Shown piece after piece: positions 21,801 through 36,600 of a DNA stretch of 64,000 bases. Each line of letters opens with the position of its first letter. Position 1 is the first letter of the stretch. Both the position numbers and the translations under genes were made by a program. The DNA comes from Rhynchonema sp. JSB1_4. Taxonomy: Eukaryota; Nematoda; Chromadorea; Monhysterida; Xyalidae. The stretch is from NCBI GenBank assembly GCA_030248065.1, contig JASAMV010005869.1, positions 17,713-81,712 on the forward strand, written 5' to 3'. A model generated the notes under the pieces. That model worked only from the letters and a program-made list of their open reading frames with translations, was not told where the DNA came from and did not search any database.

Positions 21801-24126
21801 ATCGGCGCATGTCTTCACACGATATAAATTGCAGAGAAGTGCTATCGAAGATCGGCCCCGCGCCGAGCTCGTTACGTCTGCCTTCGCACAGCAGCAGCAG
21901 CAACACAACAATAACGGCAGGCACATTGAACCCGCCTCCACCACCGCCGAAATCGATGGCCATGACATCAACGTCCGGACAAGCCATACAACAAAGGGTC
22001 CAGCTCGGGGTGTGTTTTGATGGTAGTTTTTGGAGTTTTCGTGGTTCAAGAACCATTTTGTTCCGCGGTCTGCATTATAAGTATCGAGCTTGAAACATAG
22101 GCTGTCTAATGTGTCAACCAAAAGATGAACAAATGAAAATGTTTCGGGGCGAACAGAAGTACATATGGCTGCTTGTGAAGAAATAGTTGATACATCGTTG
22201 CCAGAAAAGTGGGAACCGGCAAAACAATATAACTAAAACTGAAATCTAAAAAAACCCGTTTTCTTGAACACAATGATTCAGAATTTTTTCTTCAATATGC
22301 CAGAAACGCGACCATTCCCCGATCACCCGTACGGGCGTGCCTGGTGCTGCACAGTCACTGTTCTATCCGTCGCCAAACAAAATGGCACACGCGACCGCTG
22401 CTGCCTCACTCTCACCGTATACGCGTGAGTTGAATGATAGTCGTTTGATTGAATCAGCTGCTAAAGTGACCACAAGCACAATGTTGGGGACTGATTTCAA
22501 AATTCTGTATGGTTAGGATAATCGCTGACGTTTCAGAGGACATGAAGATCTGTCGTGCTTGAAAGATGTTTGTTGAGAATTCACTCGCTGTGTTGGGTTT
22601 GAAACCTACAAAATAAAGCATTATAGCGAACCGAAAACTGCTGATTATTCGCCCGTGATTACCGTTTGTGAGAATGTTGATCGCATCACTACACCGTCCC
22701 TGATTCTGCAGGTTCACCAGCATACCTGCAATCTCCATCTTCATCGGCGTCTGGTTCGAATGTTGGCGACAGTCCCATCCCCCTGGTCACGAGCAGCAGC
22801 GCCAGTGGTTCGGCCATCCTGCCCCCGCCCCCTCCGCCACCGAAGATGACCGCGCAAACACCGATGATGCCGGGCACCGTCCAGGCACAACACGCTGCCA
22901 TGTACAAGGTAGATTGCGTCGGTTACTACTGTGTATGGGGGATGGTTTTTGTTGTGGTGAGGGTGGCTGTTTTCGTCGGGCTGGAGCTTCGTTTCTGTTT
23001 TTGGTTTGCTTGCACCGCACTTCCACTTCTGCACTCACCTACTGGATAATGGCTATTGGTCACTTGTTGCACTTGTGTGGCTGTCTTTATTTACTGAAGT
23101 TGTAGTTTATGTTGTGGTTTTGCCCTTTGGTGTGTTCTTTCTTTCTATTTTAACGTACCTGTTAGCCTAACACCTGTTTCATCACATATCTCTCCCTCTT
23201 TTTTCGGTTTTTCCCCTGTTTGGTTGTTCATTCGCTTGTCTCACTTTACATTCGCTTGCACTTTTTCATTGGACGTGCTTTAGTTGTTTGCTATTGTCTA
23301 ATCGAACTGTGATTGATTGTTTGCTGTGTTGCGTTTCGTCGTTCGTTGCTTGGATCCGGAATTATTTCAGTGTATTTTATGTTTTTGTTTCTTGTTTTAA
23401 TAAAGCTACTACCAATTTCAAGTCCAAAACAAATCCTAATCTAATTATCGAATTTTTCTCAATCGCAGGCGACCACAGCGACAGCCAGTCAGCTGGCAGC
23501 CATGCAACATCAGCAGCGCGCCGCAGCAGGCAGCAGTGCGAGTGCTGCAGCGGTGAAAGCGATGTACACGGGCACCACGGCACCACACACACCCACATCG
23601 ACGCAGCAACATGCTGGCGTGCAACAGCAGGCTGCTGCGACGTTGCAACATCAACTCGCTGGCATACAACAAGCGCTGCACGTGCGTTTGACTTTGATTT
23701 TATGGTCAGAAAGATAAAGATGGATGAAAGATAAAGATGGATTTGATACCTGCGATGGGCATGATAACAACTGAGTTTGACTGTCTCTAGGCGTCATCAT
23801 TTTGGCTTATGGATCTCGATTGTTGTGTGAAACATCAGATGCAGCGTTTCTGCTCTGTGTTGACGGATGGGGCTTCTCAGCTGTGGGATACCAGAACATT
23901 CATTGGCGGCAAGCCCGAACTCAAAATTGACATCATCCGGGCGACGCTATCGACATGCTTTCCGTTATTTGTTGTCATCAATCAATTCCACAAATTCTCT
24001 TTGCAGCCCTCTGCAGCGGCCTATTTACAACAACACGCAGCAGCTGTGGCCGCGGCCGCTGTGGCACAACAACAAAAGCAACAACAACAGCAACACCAAG
24101 GCTATCCGCAGAATCGATTTTTCTGA
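18851..24126 (+). CDS. GPS2: G protein pathway suppressor 2
   Basis: Eight exons, 18851-18950, 19283-19377, 21240-21382, 21835-22009, 22304-22424, 22712-22908, 23469-23681 and 24007-24126, join with matching phases to 387 residues (vertebrate GPS2: 327). The N-terminal part is a charged helix. Residues about 66-113 form the coiled coil, with HDLFAQLKKVLGEEEEARKK, very close to the vertebrate QLFLQLKKVLHEEE motif. The C-terminal two thirds are Pro/Gln/Ala-rich (PPPPPPK twice, long poly-Gln-Ala) and end YPQNRFF, like the vertebrate NPRFYHK end. GPS2 is a core subunit of the NCoR/SMRT-HDAC3 corepressor and acts in the nucleus. The 1.9-kb third gap contains two large palindromes. Confidence 0.88.
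19458..19863. repeat. Foldback palindrome, arms about 190 bp
   Basis: The left arm begins AAGACAAACTACGCCAACAC and the right arm ends with its inverse, GTTGATGTAGTTTGCCTTTA. The centre is near 19660 with only about 20 unpaired bases. A one-arm copy lies at 1070-1253, so this is a dispersed family. Confidence 0.85.
20058..21130. repeat. 1.07-kb palindrome, arms about 500 bp
   Basis: Outer ends TGCTGGTTAACGACCCTTCG and CGAAGGGTTGTTAACCAGCA are inverse. Inner blocks such as CAAGTCCCTTGTTTGTGCTT at 20467 recur inverted at 20709. The centre is near 20594. The arms differ by scattered changes but pair along their full length. There is no coding capacity, so it is probably a foldback transposon. 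Confidence 0.85.
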
Positions 24127-24678
24127 TCTGGTTTTTCTGAAAGTCAAAATTAATTACGGCATTAAACTGTATCAGTTATTTTGTACATGCGAATCAATTT
24201 GTATTTTTGCACAGTGTCTGATTAATTTATTGCATAATTTTCAATTGTTGCTAAGTATTGTTTCCCGTCTATCAGTTATTCTTTTATTATGTGCAAGTGC
24301 ATTGGTGTTACACAAGATCGTACACGTAGATGTGAGTGTGAGTGTCAGATGTGCAAGTGCGTACAAAGATAAATGCGTAATGAACAAATCCTGCTCCGGT
24401 TCGAAATTTTCAACAAAAATGTGTTTGATTGCTTCACTGCTGCTTGCTGAATAGCAGTTTATCTGCCTTTTTCGTAAACATGGGTAATGCTTCAAAACGT
24501 TCACTTTTTGCAGCCCGATTTCTCATACTACCGTCGGACGTTATGCGATGCTGTCACTCGAATTCTCGGTGTTTCCAGCAGCGCGAGCAGCTGCAGTTTG
24601 AATTCCCGCCATAACAACAATGACGATGATGATAATGTTTCAAATGCTTGTCCCCCATTGCCAAAATTAATTACAATA
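24127..24678. promoter_or_regulatory. GPS2-PHRF1 gap with candidate trans-splice acceptor
   Basis: TTCACTTTTTGCAG ends at 24515, about 390 bases after the GPS2 stop, and would start a 5' UTR of about 160 bases before the PHRF1 ATG. The reading frame stays open upstream of that ATG to the acceptor, so a longer N-terminus from an earlier exon is possible. Two short upstream ORFs start at 24540 and 24620. Confidence 0.35.
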
Positions 24679-27600
24679 ATGGCAGATGACACAACATGTG
24701 CAATATGCTTGAATCCGTTTGAGGGCGAGATTGGACAGCCGGAGTCCTGTGAACATTGCTATTGTCTGATATGTCTGCAGGAATGGGCCAGGGTGAGTGG
24801 GGCTTCTATTGGAGCTCAGATTGGAAATTTGTTTCTGTGTTGACAAGAAGGTACTAACAATATTATCAAGCATGAGTTTGTTTTCGGAGGTCATTCTCGC
24901 GTGAAGCATCAGCTGACAACTTTAACATTTTGTCCACGAAAATGCTGTGATCTGTCGAGGCGGTGCATGAGGTCAATGTAAATTTATCACGTGAAATTAT
25001 TGTCGTCATTCGACGTGAAAGATTATCTCCATAGTAACACCAACTTTTCTGCTAGAAAATACTTTGCAATATTTTTTTGCAAATTCTGTTGCAGGTGACG
25101 AACACGTGCCCGATAGATCGTCGTGTGTTCCAGCTGATTCTGGTCAGGAATGACGTGAACGGACCGATTGTGTTGCGAGTGAGTGCATTTCGGAGATGAT
25201 TTTTATTATTATGATTCTCGCACCAAAAGCCCCATCGAAATTGCTACCACTGGTTCATAGCCGGCATCAAGCTTGCTTTATGATCGGTCGGAGTGTGAAA
25301 TTGTTATCATCAGTGTTTGGTAATGTTCTTTTCACCGCAGCCACGAGACAGTGTCATACAAAGCCGACCGCTAGCCTTGCATCCATTCCACCAAATAACA
25401 TCCCAAGATGCACACTTCTTCCTCCGTCCACATATGCAGGTGCCCCGTCCCGACCGTACGGACCCGTTGACGGATGATGATGAAGAATTAGAAGATGAAG
25501 AAGACGATGATCGTACGTATTGCGAAGTGTGCAATCAGGCGGACAGAGAGGACAGAATGTTGTTGTGCGATGGATGTGATGGGGGGTTGGTGGTGGTGGT
25601 GATTTTTGCGTTTTGTTCGCTTTCCACTTGATCGTGGATACCAATAGTACAACCATCATTTTGTAAAAACGATTAATGTTTCATACTGCAGATTCCATCT
25701 GGAATGTCTGAACCCGCCGCTCGATTCCGTGCCCGACGTTGCGCAATGGTTCTGTCCCGAATGTGCGCCAATGCAACGTGAGTTTGTCAGGTTTTGTTTC
25801 ACTACAACTCTGTGTTCAAACATCAGCTGGGCATTGTCATTCTCGCGTGAAACGTCAGCAGTCAGTTCTCTCTCGAATGACTTGCTCGCATGTCATGATT
25901 GTTATCGCAATAACAATAAATCTGGTGCAATACAACACGATACAAGTTCGCGATACAACGCGATGAATTTTTTGTTTGCGAAACAGAAGCCAACGATCTT
26001 GCGATAGTATGGCATGGCGCTGTGGCACAGAGTATCGAGTTAACAGCATTTTGATTAGCAATATGCAGCTGTATGCAAGCAAACATGTATGAACACCAAT
26101 ACTACCACATGAAAAATCAGCGTTTGAGTTGTGGCCGGGTTAGTCTGTTGGGTGAAACAAAAACTTCAGCTTTATCGTATGTGCCGGACAATATCTGCAC
26201 TGCATTGTAATCCTTGACAAAGATAGAACTTCAACAAACAGTACCCAGAAGTATATATGGTCGAACTGCCCAAAAAACACCACACATAGACACAATTACC
26301 AACCACTTGGTGCTATTCCAGAGCCATCCACGTCAACGGAGCCCACCGTCACCGACCGCGGTCGTCGTTACATTGCACGCACCGAGGTAGCCGAACGCGT
26401 TCGTGAGAGGGTGGCGAGGAGACTGGCTGGTGATGAGGATGATGATGACAGTAGTAGTGAGGTAGGTTGGAGTCCGTTTGGAATTGGTTTGTTTGGATTG
26501 ATAAGGTTTTGTCGTTCCATTGAAGTAGGGGATGGTGACATAGACTGCAACCACTCGTTTCAGTGTCTATAAATCGTCGTGTAACATCAGCCAACTCACT
26601 TCAGTCGACCAACTAAGCTTTTGGGTGACAACTGACATTTTTTACCTTGATGTCCACAATGTTGTTGAGAAACAAGTGGCCGGTCGTAAACTGTTTTGTC
26701 TGAGCTTTTTCGTTTGGAATATTGGGCTGTGGTGTTGTTCGTTGTAAAAATTGCAGACGGTGATTCTGTTTACGTTTAGTAGTCGCCGTGAAACAACAAG
26801 CATTGCTCGACCAACCGGAACTTTCAGTTGCGCTTCCGTTTTTTACCCTTCATACTGTTACTGAACGGTTATACAAAAATTGTAGCTGGCTGGGGTGAAG
26901 CATTCCCGACTATGTTCATATTCATCTTCATTTCACACAGAAATGACAGCAAATAAGTTTACTTCACTTCTCCAGGACGAGGACGAAGAAGAAACTGAAG
27001 AACAGGAGGAAGAAACAGTGCAAGAATCCGACAAGGAGGACAACACCAACAACGACAACATGAGTGACTTTGAGAGTGCGAATGAAGAGGAAGAGGAAAG
27101 TGGTGGTGAAACATCAGCCAAGCAGGCCGACAGTTCGGTGCCGTTGAAGAAACGTCAGGTGATAATGATGGACACGACTCCGAGACGAAGGCGCACTGGT
27201 GACGCTAATGAAGCATCAAGTTTTAAAGCTGCCGCTCCGAAACGTCAGTTTGGTGCTTGGATTGTTTGCTAATTTCTTGGCATTGGTGATGTTCAGAACA
27301 AACCTCCAAGGAAGCAAGTGGGGCAGGTCATTCAAGCTTGGAACATCAGCACACACAACTAGTTAATGATCAGGCTCACGTCCACCATGATTTACTGAGC
27401 TGTTTTGTATGCGGAGCAGGAACATGAGGAAGAACTGATGTGACGAAGCTGAGAACTTCGATAAAACTTCCAGCTGCATAATTCGGCATGCCAGACTGGA
27501 TTATGCTGGGGCTGGATTTCTATTCGTTGTCCAGCGTCGCATGCCTGGATGCGGGAAGACCTGTTCATACGAAGGAAACATCAATAAAAAACACATGCTC

Positions 27601-30600
27601 AGGCTTTATTTCAGGCTCAGGCTTAGGCTTAGGCTGCCAGCCAGGAAGACATGACCGAACGAGAATTTCAATATCTTGAGCCCCAACTGATCCATTGCCC
27701 AAATTATGGACTCCAACTACATGAATACCCCTTTCTGCACCTTAAACTTTGTATTTTTCCTCAATTTCATTTTTCGGGATTTTTGCTTTTCGGGATTTTT
27801 TTTTTCGGGAATTTTATTTTTCGGGATTTTTTTCGGGATTTTTTTTTCGGGATTTTCGACCCCACCCGGCTGTTAATCGCAACATGACCAACAGCCTGAG
27901 AAGTTCATCTCGGGTGAAGCATTAGCAAAAATAATCCACTTACACACTTTCAGGCACAACAACAGCGACTCGTAAACCCAGCACGGCCAAGAAAACGCCG
28001 CCCAAGCGTCGTGTGGTTCGTCGAAAGCGCAGACGCACGACGAAACGACGCAGCACAACTGGTAAGCCTTATTCGTCAAACTTTGACATTCCTTTTTCTT
28101 TTGTTCCACATTATTTCATGTAAATTTAGTTAAGTTTTCCAGGAAAACGCAAGGCACCCAGAAGACGCCGCCGTCGGCGCAGACGTCGCAAGGGTAAGGG
28201 TTCGAGAAAGATTGTCGTTAAGGTTCGTTGTTTTTTTTGGATAATTTGGGACAACTCTGGTTCGATTGTACGACCTGGGCTTATGCAGCGTGTTTTTCAA
28301 ACCAAACCGACCTTTCCAGCGTGAGACCAGCGTTAAAGAGCGTCTGGCCGCCCAGTTGGGCGTTCGAGCACCAGAGGCTGGCCATTTCCTGCCACGATTG
28401 GCCTCCGGCAGCACTACAGATGCACACAAATCCACTGGCCATTATCAGGCAGCGAGTTCTGGTGCGGCCACGGCTGGCAATACATTGAATCCGCTGTACT
28501 TGTTTGGCAACGACAAGGCACTGCATCACTTTGATGATCAATCGGATAGCGAGTGGGTGTTTGGGGGCTTGTTTTAGTCGTCTTTTTACTCATTTTTGAC
28601 CTAATATATGTAGCTTGTTTCACAAGCAACATCCATCAAATCTCCTATCACACCAGGATTGGCTGACTGTTTCAGCCAATCAAAAATGTTTCGTTATCAA
28701 AAAGTAACCGCACCAAATACGTGAAATCAGCTAGTTTTCTAAACATCCACTTACGTTTCTTCGCAGACGGTGGGGCAGTAGGGCTAGGGCATCGTTAGCG
28801 CGAATGCACCAGATGGCCATCGCAGCGACGCCACGATATTTCCATTCTGCTTTGCTCAAATATTTAGCTTTTCTTTCAATTTCAGCTCCGACGACACTGG
28901 GCCGCTGTCGCGCAACGCACTCAGTTTCAATCAGCCGATTCGGAGAAAGTTTGTTTGTCTGAATTTTTCAAATGTTTGACAAAATTTCTGGTCATCATTT
29001 TCAGTATGTATTTTACAGGCCTCGCACCAGCGCCAAGTCATCTACAGCCGGTGTTGGTGTCCCGAATGGCAGTAGTGCCCTGGCTGCTGCCCCACCTCCG
29101 GCCAGTACGAACGTTTTGGATCAGATCCTCAACGATCAGACCACCTTGCACACGCCGAGTAAATATGTGAGTATTGAACGTGATGGGCGGCTGAAGGTGA
29201 CCGTCAATGTCAACAAGGCTAGACAGGTGCGTTTCTTGGCCGTTTTCTCTTTGTTTTTATTTTATCAAATGCAATTTTTTCTCAATAATTTCAGCAATTT
29301 ATTGATGGATTCTACAAGTTTATCTATCACATGCTCTGCGGGGCTGCCTTGTCGTGTCAAACGGGAGTTTGACTAACTGGGCACCCTTCTATCCTTTGCC
29401 TTTCCACGCATTGTGCAACCCAACCACTGAAATGTGTTCTTCTCTGAAGTAACATTTTATTCTGTGTCTTTGTGAAAAAATATAGCCCCTTTGAACAAAA
29501 AGGGTTTTGTTTGACGTTATGTGCTGGTTGGCTCAGGCAGGTTGAGTTGCACGTGACTGGCAACTAATGAGGTAGAGTGTGGTAGCGCGTTAATGTTGAT
29601 TACCAGGTTTGAACGATCAAAACTCACTGCTGTTACATTATTGGATTGTGTGTCGTGTTGATTTTCGATGATCAAACCTATTATTTTGCGCATGCGGGCA
29701 AGCCCATCAAACGAAAGTGAGCTGCTTTTTTGTTGAGCTTCCGATCGGATCACAGTCAGGACACTATTCTGGTAGCTGTTACCAAGAGACCAAGAGTGAT
29801 CTAAAAAGTGTGAATTGCATAAATGAGCACACTTAACAATTGATCCGCGTGAAAATTTCGATTTCCTCAATCTGTGTCCGGTGATACGTCACTATTGGTA
29901 GTGTTGGTATTGGTGGTGTCCAGTAATTCGTGTTGTGTGACCATGTTGAAATGTGTGGTCTCGTTATGAGGAGATGTACTGCTCGCGTTTACTTCGTTGC
30001 GCACGTACCTTGCTGCAACTTGTTTGCGATCGCCTATTTCTTCGCTGGCTTCTTCACGTAATAGTGCTGAGAGTTCGATGTGTTTGTAGTCAGGTCGACA
30101 AAATTGTTGTTCGATTTTGCACACCTTCGAATTAATGGCGTTTTGTCAAACCATGTGCTCCAGCTCCAGCGCTTTTGAAAGACAATATATTGCAGATGAG
30201 TGACCAGACCAGTGATAGTGAACGTCTTTGAAAAGAAGTGCGCACTTTCCGTCCGTGTGCGTCAGTAGCAGCTGGCTGAGCCTGTGTTTATGTGAAGGTC
30301 ACATCAAGTGACTGACTGACTGATAACAAACAAGGCACGCACGTAATTGTCTAAGTGACTGGTAATTAGACATGTGAGTGACGGATAATTACTGTGCAGT
30401 TTCTGTAGTTTGAGCTGCTGTTTCCTGAGAAGTTTCGTGTCCATATACGCATGGCTTTCATGCCGATCTGTTTATTTGTCATTTTCGTCGTTCGGCGCTC
30501 GTTTTGTCGGCAGTTCACCTGTTTATTGAGAGTTCATTTGTTGTTTCGCGATAATATTCGTCCGATTTTTTAACTTTCCCTGTTTTCCTTGTTCCTAAAT

Positions 30601-33600
30601 TCCTCTCCCAAACAGGATCGCGACGCCCAGCGTCGTGCGAAACAGCGCAAAAACAGTGAAACCACCAAATCACCCGTGCACACCACCAATAATGCCATAG
30701 ACAAAACACCGGACTCCAATAGTATTTCGAAAGACAATTCACCGAAATCTGCCAAAGACACTCCAAAATCCGAAAATCCTATATCGCCAACTGAAACATC
30801 AACCAAGCGTGACTTCCAATCGTCACCGCCTGCCACTACGATGTCGTTCTGGCAGTTGCCGCGTTCTAGACTCCCACCCGTGACTACTGTCGCTAGTGCT
30901 TCACGCACTGAGCAGTCTACGACCACAACTGCTTCCGGCAAAGGCACAGATGGTTTGTGGAGTTTTGGAGTTGAAATTAGGTCGCGGTTGGTCGAGTTTA
31001 GCTGCCCCTCCCACCCCAGCACAGCAAATCGTACCAATTGTGCGATTCTTCCAAGCATTATGTAACTGCGCGTCTTTTTTATGCTGACCTTTGTCGATTT
31101 CTCAATAAAAGATCCAACTTTATAACTGGTTGTTGTTTGATTTCACAATCTTAGTTGCGCCCATGACGTTTCAGAGATCGAGCGTGCTCCGAGTCCATTC
31201 ATCCATGAACCTGTGTTGAAACCGGCGGTGACGAAACCTACTGTTCCATCAACAACGGCCAAAGCTACCGCTGTTACTAGCCGAGTGGAGTTACCGCAAC
31301 CACAGAGTTTATCAACCGTCGTCAACACTGTTTCAACCGGGCCGCCGGTGTCACTGGTCAGCTCCGAATACGAGGCCGAAGACTCGCATGATGAGGCTCA
31401 TTCCACGGCCACGACGCCGGCGCCGGTTGATACGCCCACCTCTACGGCCACTGACCCTCTTCATTCCGAGGACAGACCCACAGCGCCATCGCCAGACCCG
31501 GTACCATCCGATCTCGGACGTGTTGTCGAAGCACCTAGCTCTGATTCTGATCAACTTTCCCAATCAAAAGAAATGAACACAACGCAGACCACTGTTCCGT
31601 GCCTCGACCACTCTTCCTCAACAGCTGCTCCCCAGACTTCTGGCACCATTAACCAGCTACGTGATGGCAAAGGACTGAAGCCGGCGCCGATCGTGCAGCC
31701 CAGACCGACGCCTCGCGCAAAGAAGCAGCTGCCAAAGCCGACCCGTAACCGAAATGTTGCACGCAAAGAACTGAAACGGCCAATAAACATCAGCGACATC
31801 GAATATGATTCTGACGTCAGCTCCGTATCCGCTCATTCCGAGACCGTCCTCACTCCAACTAGCTCAGTTCCCGAGTCCGAGCCCTCCCCGTCGCCTATCG
31901 AGCCTCAAGTAGATGCACCAATCGATCAGCCTACGGAACGTTCAACCCCTGAAAAGCCTCATGTCGATGATGCACTTTCTGTGCAGTCCATTGAAGCGCT
32001 GCAACCAACGCGACCTGCTGAACCTGTCGAACCGGAGGTTGTCGCAGCGCAGCCTGATGCCCCTATCGAACCTCCACAACCCGATGAACCAATTGAGCAT
32101 GCAGTGGTTGAACAGCCTGCCGAAGAACGTGCCGTGACCGAACCTGTTGAGCAGCCCGAAGAACGTGCCGTGACCGAACCTGTTGAGCAGCACGATGAAC
32201 CTGCAAACTCTGAGCAGCACGAAGAATCCATCGAAACTGTGGTCGCTTCGCAACCAGAACAACAAGTCGAACCAACGAGCAAGCCAACAACGCCAACGTG
32301 TACCTCATCACAGTCCCGAATGGCTGTCGTGTCTCCATTCAATTGTACGAGTGCTATGAGCACCACTAATGGCGCCACGCCCGATGTGATTCCTGTCCCT
32401 GACACGTTAACTGCAACACCTGACCACGCCATTACACCGGCGCCTGTTGTGGAGACGCAACCGCCAATAATCGTTGAACAACCCCAAGAGCCAGATCGCA
32501 CCGACAACAAACGATCGACTGATAATGTGACCGTCAGCGACTCATCGACACCGAAACGATCAAAAGACTCCGACCCATTTTCGGTTGTATCGATCGGAAA
32601 TGCAATGTTGGGCTCCACATGGTCAAAAAAAGACACGCTGGCGCTGGTCAGTGCTCCATCGACGTCAAGACAACCGGTGCCACGCGAGTCTGTCCGACCA
32701 CAAATCCGTCCGCCTGATGCATTCACTGAGCCAGCAGTAACCGAGCCACAGTCGTTGACGCCCGTTGTCACTACTACACCAGCCTCTGATCCTTCTCCAA
32801 CCACAGTGCGAAGTCAAGAAGTTCCTCTATCTCGATGCAGTACGATTACGTCAGCGGTTACTCCGGTGTCTCTGAATCTTGCGCAATTTTCAGTCATGCC
32901 TCCGGAGCAGTTCCGCGATATGTGGATGGGTTTTATGGAACAGTGGCAACAACAAATGGTCGATTACATGACAGTATCTGGTGAACCAATCGATGACCAA
33001 CAAAGTGTTTACCTACATGCGTCAGACCGACCCACTGATCATTCGAGCAGGCATGACCGATCCCGCAGACATGATCGTTCCCATCGTCGTCGTGAGGAGA
33101 ATGACAGAAAACGCTCGCACAAAGGTCGCCCAACCATTGGTAGGGCACATCAGAGTGTATCATCGAAGATGAGCGATACGCCTGAATCGGCTGCTTCGCA
33201 CAATGAAGAGCATGAGAGACGACGAGAGTCCCCCAAAAAGTGTCGCCAAGAGTCGCCAGAAACACATAACCTGTCACCCGAAAAGCTTACTATTGAGTCA
33301 CCCGAAAAGCGTCCTAATCAGCCACTTGAGAAATGCAACGAATCACCCAAAAAGCAGGAAGAGAAGTCACATCAAAGCAATCGCAACGAATTCTCTGATG
33401 CTAGTCGCAGCAAAGCACTTGACAAACGTCGCAACGGGTCACCAATAGGAGATCCCAAGGAATTACAAGCAGAAAGGTCCAAGGAACTGCCAACAGATAG
33501 TCGTGGAGAACTACGAGAAGAATTTCACAAGAAACCGCCAGCTCATGGTTCTCTTGAAAAGCGCCGCAGTCGTTCGCCGGAAAAGCGCTTGGATGATTCG

Positions 33601-36600
33601 ATCGAAAAACGCGATGTTTCATCTGAGAAACGTCAGATCGACCCCCCAAAACAGCGGCAGCAATTGCCACATGCTGAGCCCGTCAAATCTGACGCCAACC
33701 ATGCTGCTCACAGAGATATGAAGGAAGAGGCAAAGAAGGAACATACAAAAGACGATTCACGCAAAAGAAGGCTTGATAAAATCAAAAAAAGTTTGCTACT
33801 GCCGTTGCCCGGTCACGTTACAGCCAAGCTGAAGAAATTAGAAGGCAAGACTGAAAGGTCGCAAATCGTCGAGAAGAAAGTCGGCATTCCTGAAAAATTG
33901 TCGATCGGTCCAGAAGAACAGGAGCGGCTTGTGCTTGCTACTGAGACCCCACTACCGCCTAAGATACTTGAATCGAACATTCACAAAGTAGCGGAACAGA
34001 AGGTAGCAGGAATTATTTCGAAAATTGACAAGGATGTGGTGCAGTCGTGCAAGAGCGCATTCGAAAATGCCTTGCGAGAAGTGTCACTGAAAACGCCAAT
34101 GCCGCCACCAAGCAAAATTCCTGAAAGTCGGGGAAGAAAAGGAGATTCCGGTCTTCAGGGAGCGGAACATATCATTCGTACGCCTTCAAACAAAAGTGAT
34201 ATGGTTTCTAAGGCTCAAGTCCAAGACTCCGAGCATGTAGAAAGCAAAGAGAAAGACGGCGCAGCTTTCGACAGACCAAGACCCGTCAGTCGAATGGGTG
34301 TAAGCATGACGATCGGCAAAATGCCAGGAATGAAACCAAAACCAAAGACTGGCCTTGACACGTTCAAAGCTCATAATATTCCGTTGCCATCGGAACCGCA
34401 TCCATCCAAATCTGAAAAGAAAAAGCGGAAAGAAGAAGGAAAGCATTCAAATGATTCCGATAAACGCGCTTACTTGACGAAGGAGCAAGCTTCGACGAAA
34501 CATCAGTCCACCATTGTTACGAGCACAGCAGCAACTTCAACTGTCGCGTACGGTCCTTCATGGCCAACAACGACCGAGAGCACTTATGTGAACTTGCCTG
34601 CTCCGTCGGCGACAAGCGCAGCTGCTCCAACAGTCACAGTGACCCAACAACAGCTTTATCCGATTGTGTCACTACCCCCACCTCCACCTCCTGCAACTGA
34701 AACGGTTCAGCCACAGATTAGTGCTGCACCGCAGATGTACACTCAAGCTACTGGTGGCTATACGCAACAGCAGTGTGAAGCTGCGTGGTCGCAGTATTAT
34801 GCAATGTGTCAACAGTCAGGCTATCAATATCAATACGGACAACAAGGGCATGGTGACACTGGCAGTTACAGCGCTTGGCAGCGCCCTTACGATTCCGCAT
34901 ACGAAAACACGTATAACAGTGCAATGATGCAAACTGGAGAAACGCAGACTGCTAATCGGGTTCCTTCGCCGCAGAAGACACCGCACTGGTCACATCAGCA
35001 AAATATTCATGCACAACCCTCACAAACTGGCCCTCAAGGTCCGCTGATGCAAGATGGCCCGCGTGGTCCACCTCCACACGGTGGTCCACGCGGACTTCCC
35101 ACACACGATGGTCCTCGGGGCCCTACGATGCAAGATTGTCCACGTGGTCCACCTCCACAGGGTGGTCCACACGGACTTCCCGCGCACGATGGTCCCCGAG
35201 GTCCTCCAACATACGATGGCCCGCGTGGTCCTCCACATGGCGGTGTACGAGGTCCCCCAGCACACGATAGTCCGCGTGGTCCTCCTCCACGCGGCGGTCC
35301 ACGGGGTCCCCCTGCACACGACAGTCCACGTGGTCCTCCTCCATGCGGTGGACCACGAGGTCCTCCTTTATACGGTGCTCCGCGTGGTCCTCCCATACAC
35401 GACGAGCCACGAGCACCACCACATGATGGCCAGCAAGGTTCTCGTGCATACGATGGTTCCCCACAAGGTCCTCCTGCACACGATGGACCACCACGAGGTC
35501 CTCCTGCATATGATAGTCCACGAGGTCTTCCTCCACGCGGTAGTCCACGTAATCCTCCCCCACGCGGTCCTCCACGCGGTCCTCCTCCACGCGGTCCTCC
35601 ACCACGCGGTCCTCCTCCACGTGGTGGACCACGCGGTCCCTCTCCACATAGTGGTCCACGTGGTCCTCCGCACAATGGTCCACGAGGTCCCTTTCCAATC
35701 CAGGATCATCCACGCGGTCCTTATCCATATAACGGCCCACGAGGTCCGCCATCATACAGTGGGTCACAAGCTTATCCTGTGCACGATGATCGAGGTGACT
35801 TTACACCTGAAGATTCCCCTCATGACTTCTCTTCCAGCAATGGTGTTCCAAGTTCACAGCCATGGGATGAAGATTCAAGTGATCAAACGACGTACAGCGA
35901 ACAAGATATGAATTCACCGATGAGTCAGGATTCGCAACTGTATACGAGTTTCACTCCCAAGTCACCTTCGTGGCCACAACCGCGTGTTCCTCGTTTTCCA
36001 GGTCCGTCACATCCACGAATGTATGGTCCACCAAGACCACAACATCCCAGATTTCAGCCACCGTCACCGGTTTCACTCTTGGACCTGAGATTCCCAACTA
36101 GCGAGGTCGCTGACAGTGACAACCAACACGAAGTGCAACCGCAAGAAGAAAAACCAATGGATCGTCATCAAGAACATGTATCTGAATGCGATGACTACTT
36201 TGTGCCGTCAGGAAACAGTAGTGCTTTTGCGCCAACACTACCACCGCAATTGCTTCCAAAGAAGCAGCCAAGTAACAACAGAAAAGAGCAAGATGAAACA
36301 CCACAAGAAGTAGAAGTCCAGAAACCGGCAGAAGAAAAAGAAGCAGCGCCTGCACCAATTTCTGATATTCCAAAGGTTCCAAGTAAGCCGCGTTCGTTTG
36401 ACAGTCCGCCAGTGAAAAAGACAGCCAATGATCTGAGCAAATCGGAAGCGCCAGCTCCTGTTGTGAGCAAGCCACAAAAACCGCAGGTCTCAACACCCAG
36501 CAGCGAAAGCGACATGTCCATATCCACTGCTATAACTACTTCCCATGATACCCCACCGGAGCGAAACATAAATGCTATAGAGAAAGCATTGTTGCAACGT

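Noticed and set aside
31959..32804. 281-aa open frame on the minus strand
   Set aside because: It is antisense to the PHRF1 giant exon, low in complexity (Ser/Gly/Cys/Val), and arises from codon bias of the real frame.
35034..35767. Two 213-214-aa minus-strand frames, one glycine-rich and collagen-like
   Set aside because: They are mirror readings of the GPRGPP repeat of PHRF1; the + frame is the one linked to the rest of the protein by splice phase.
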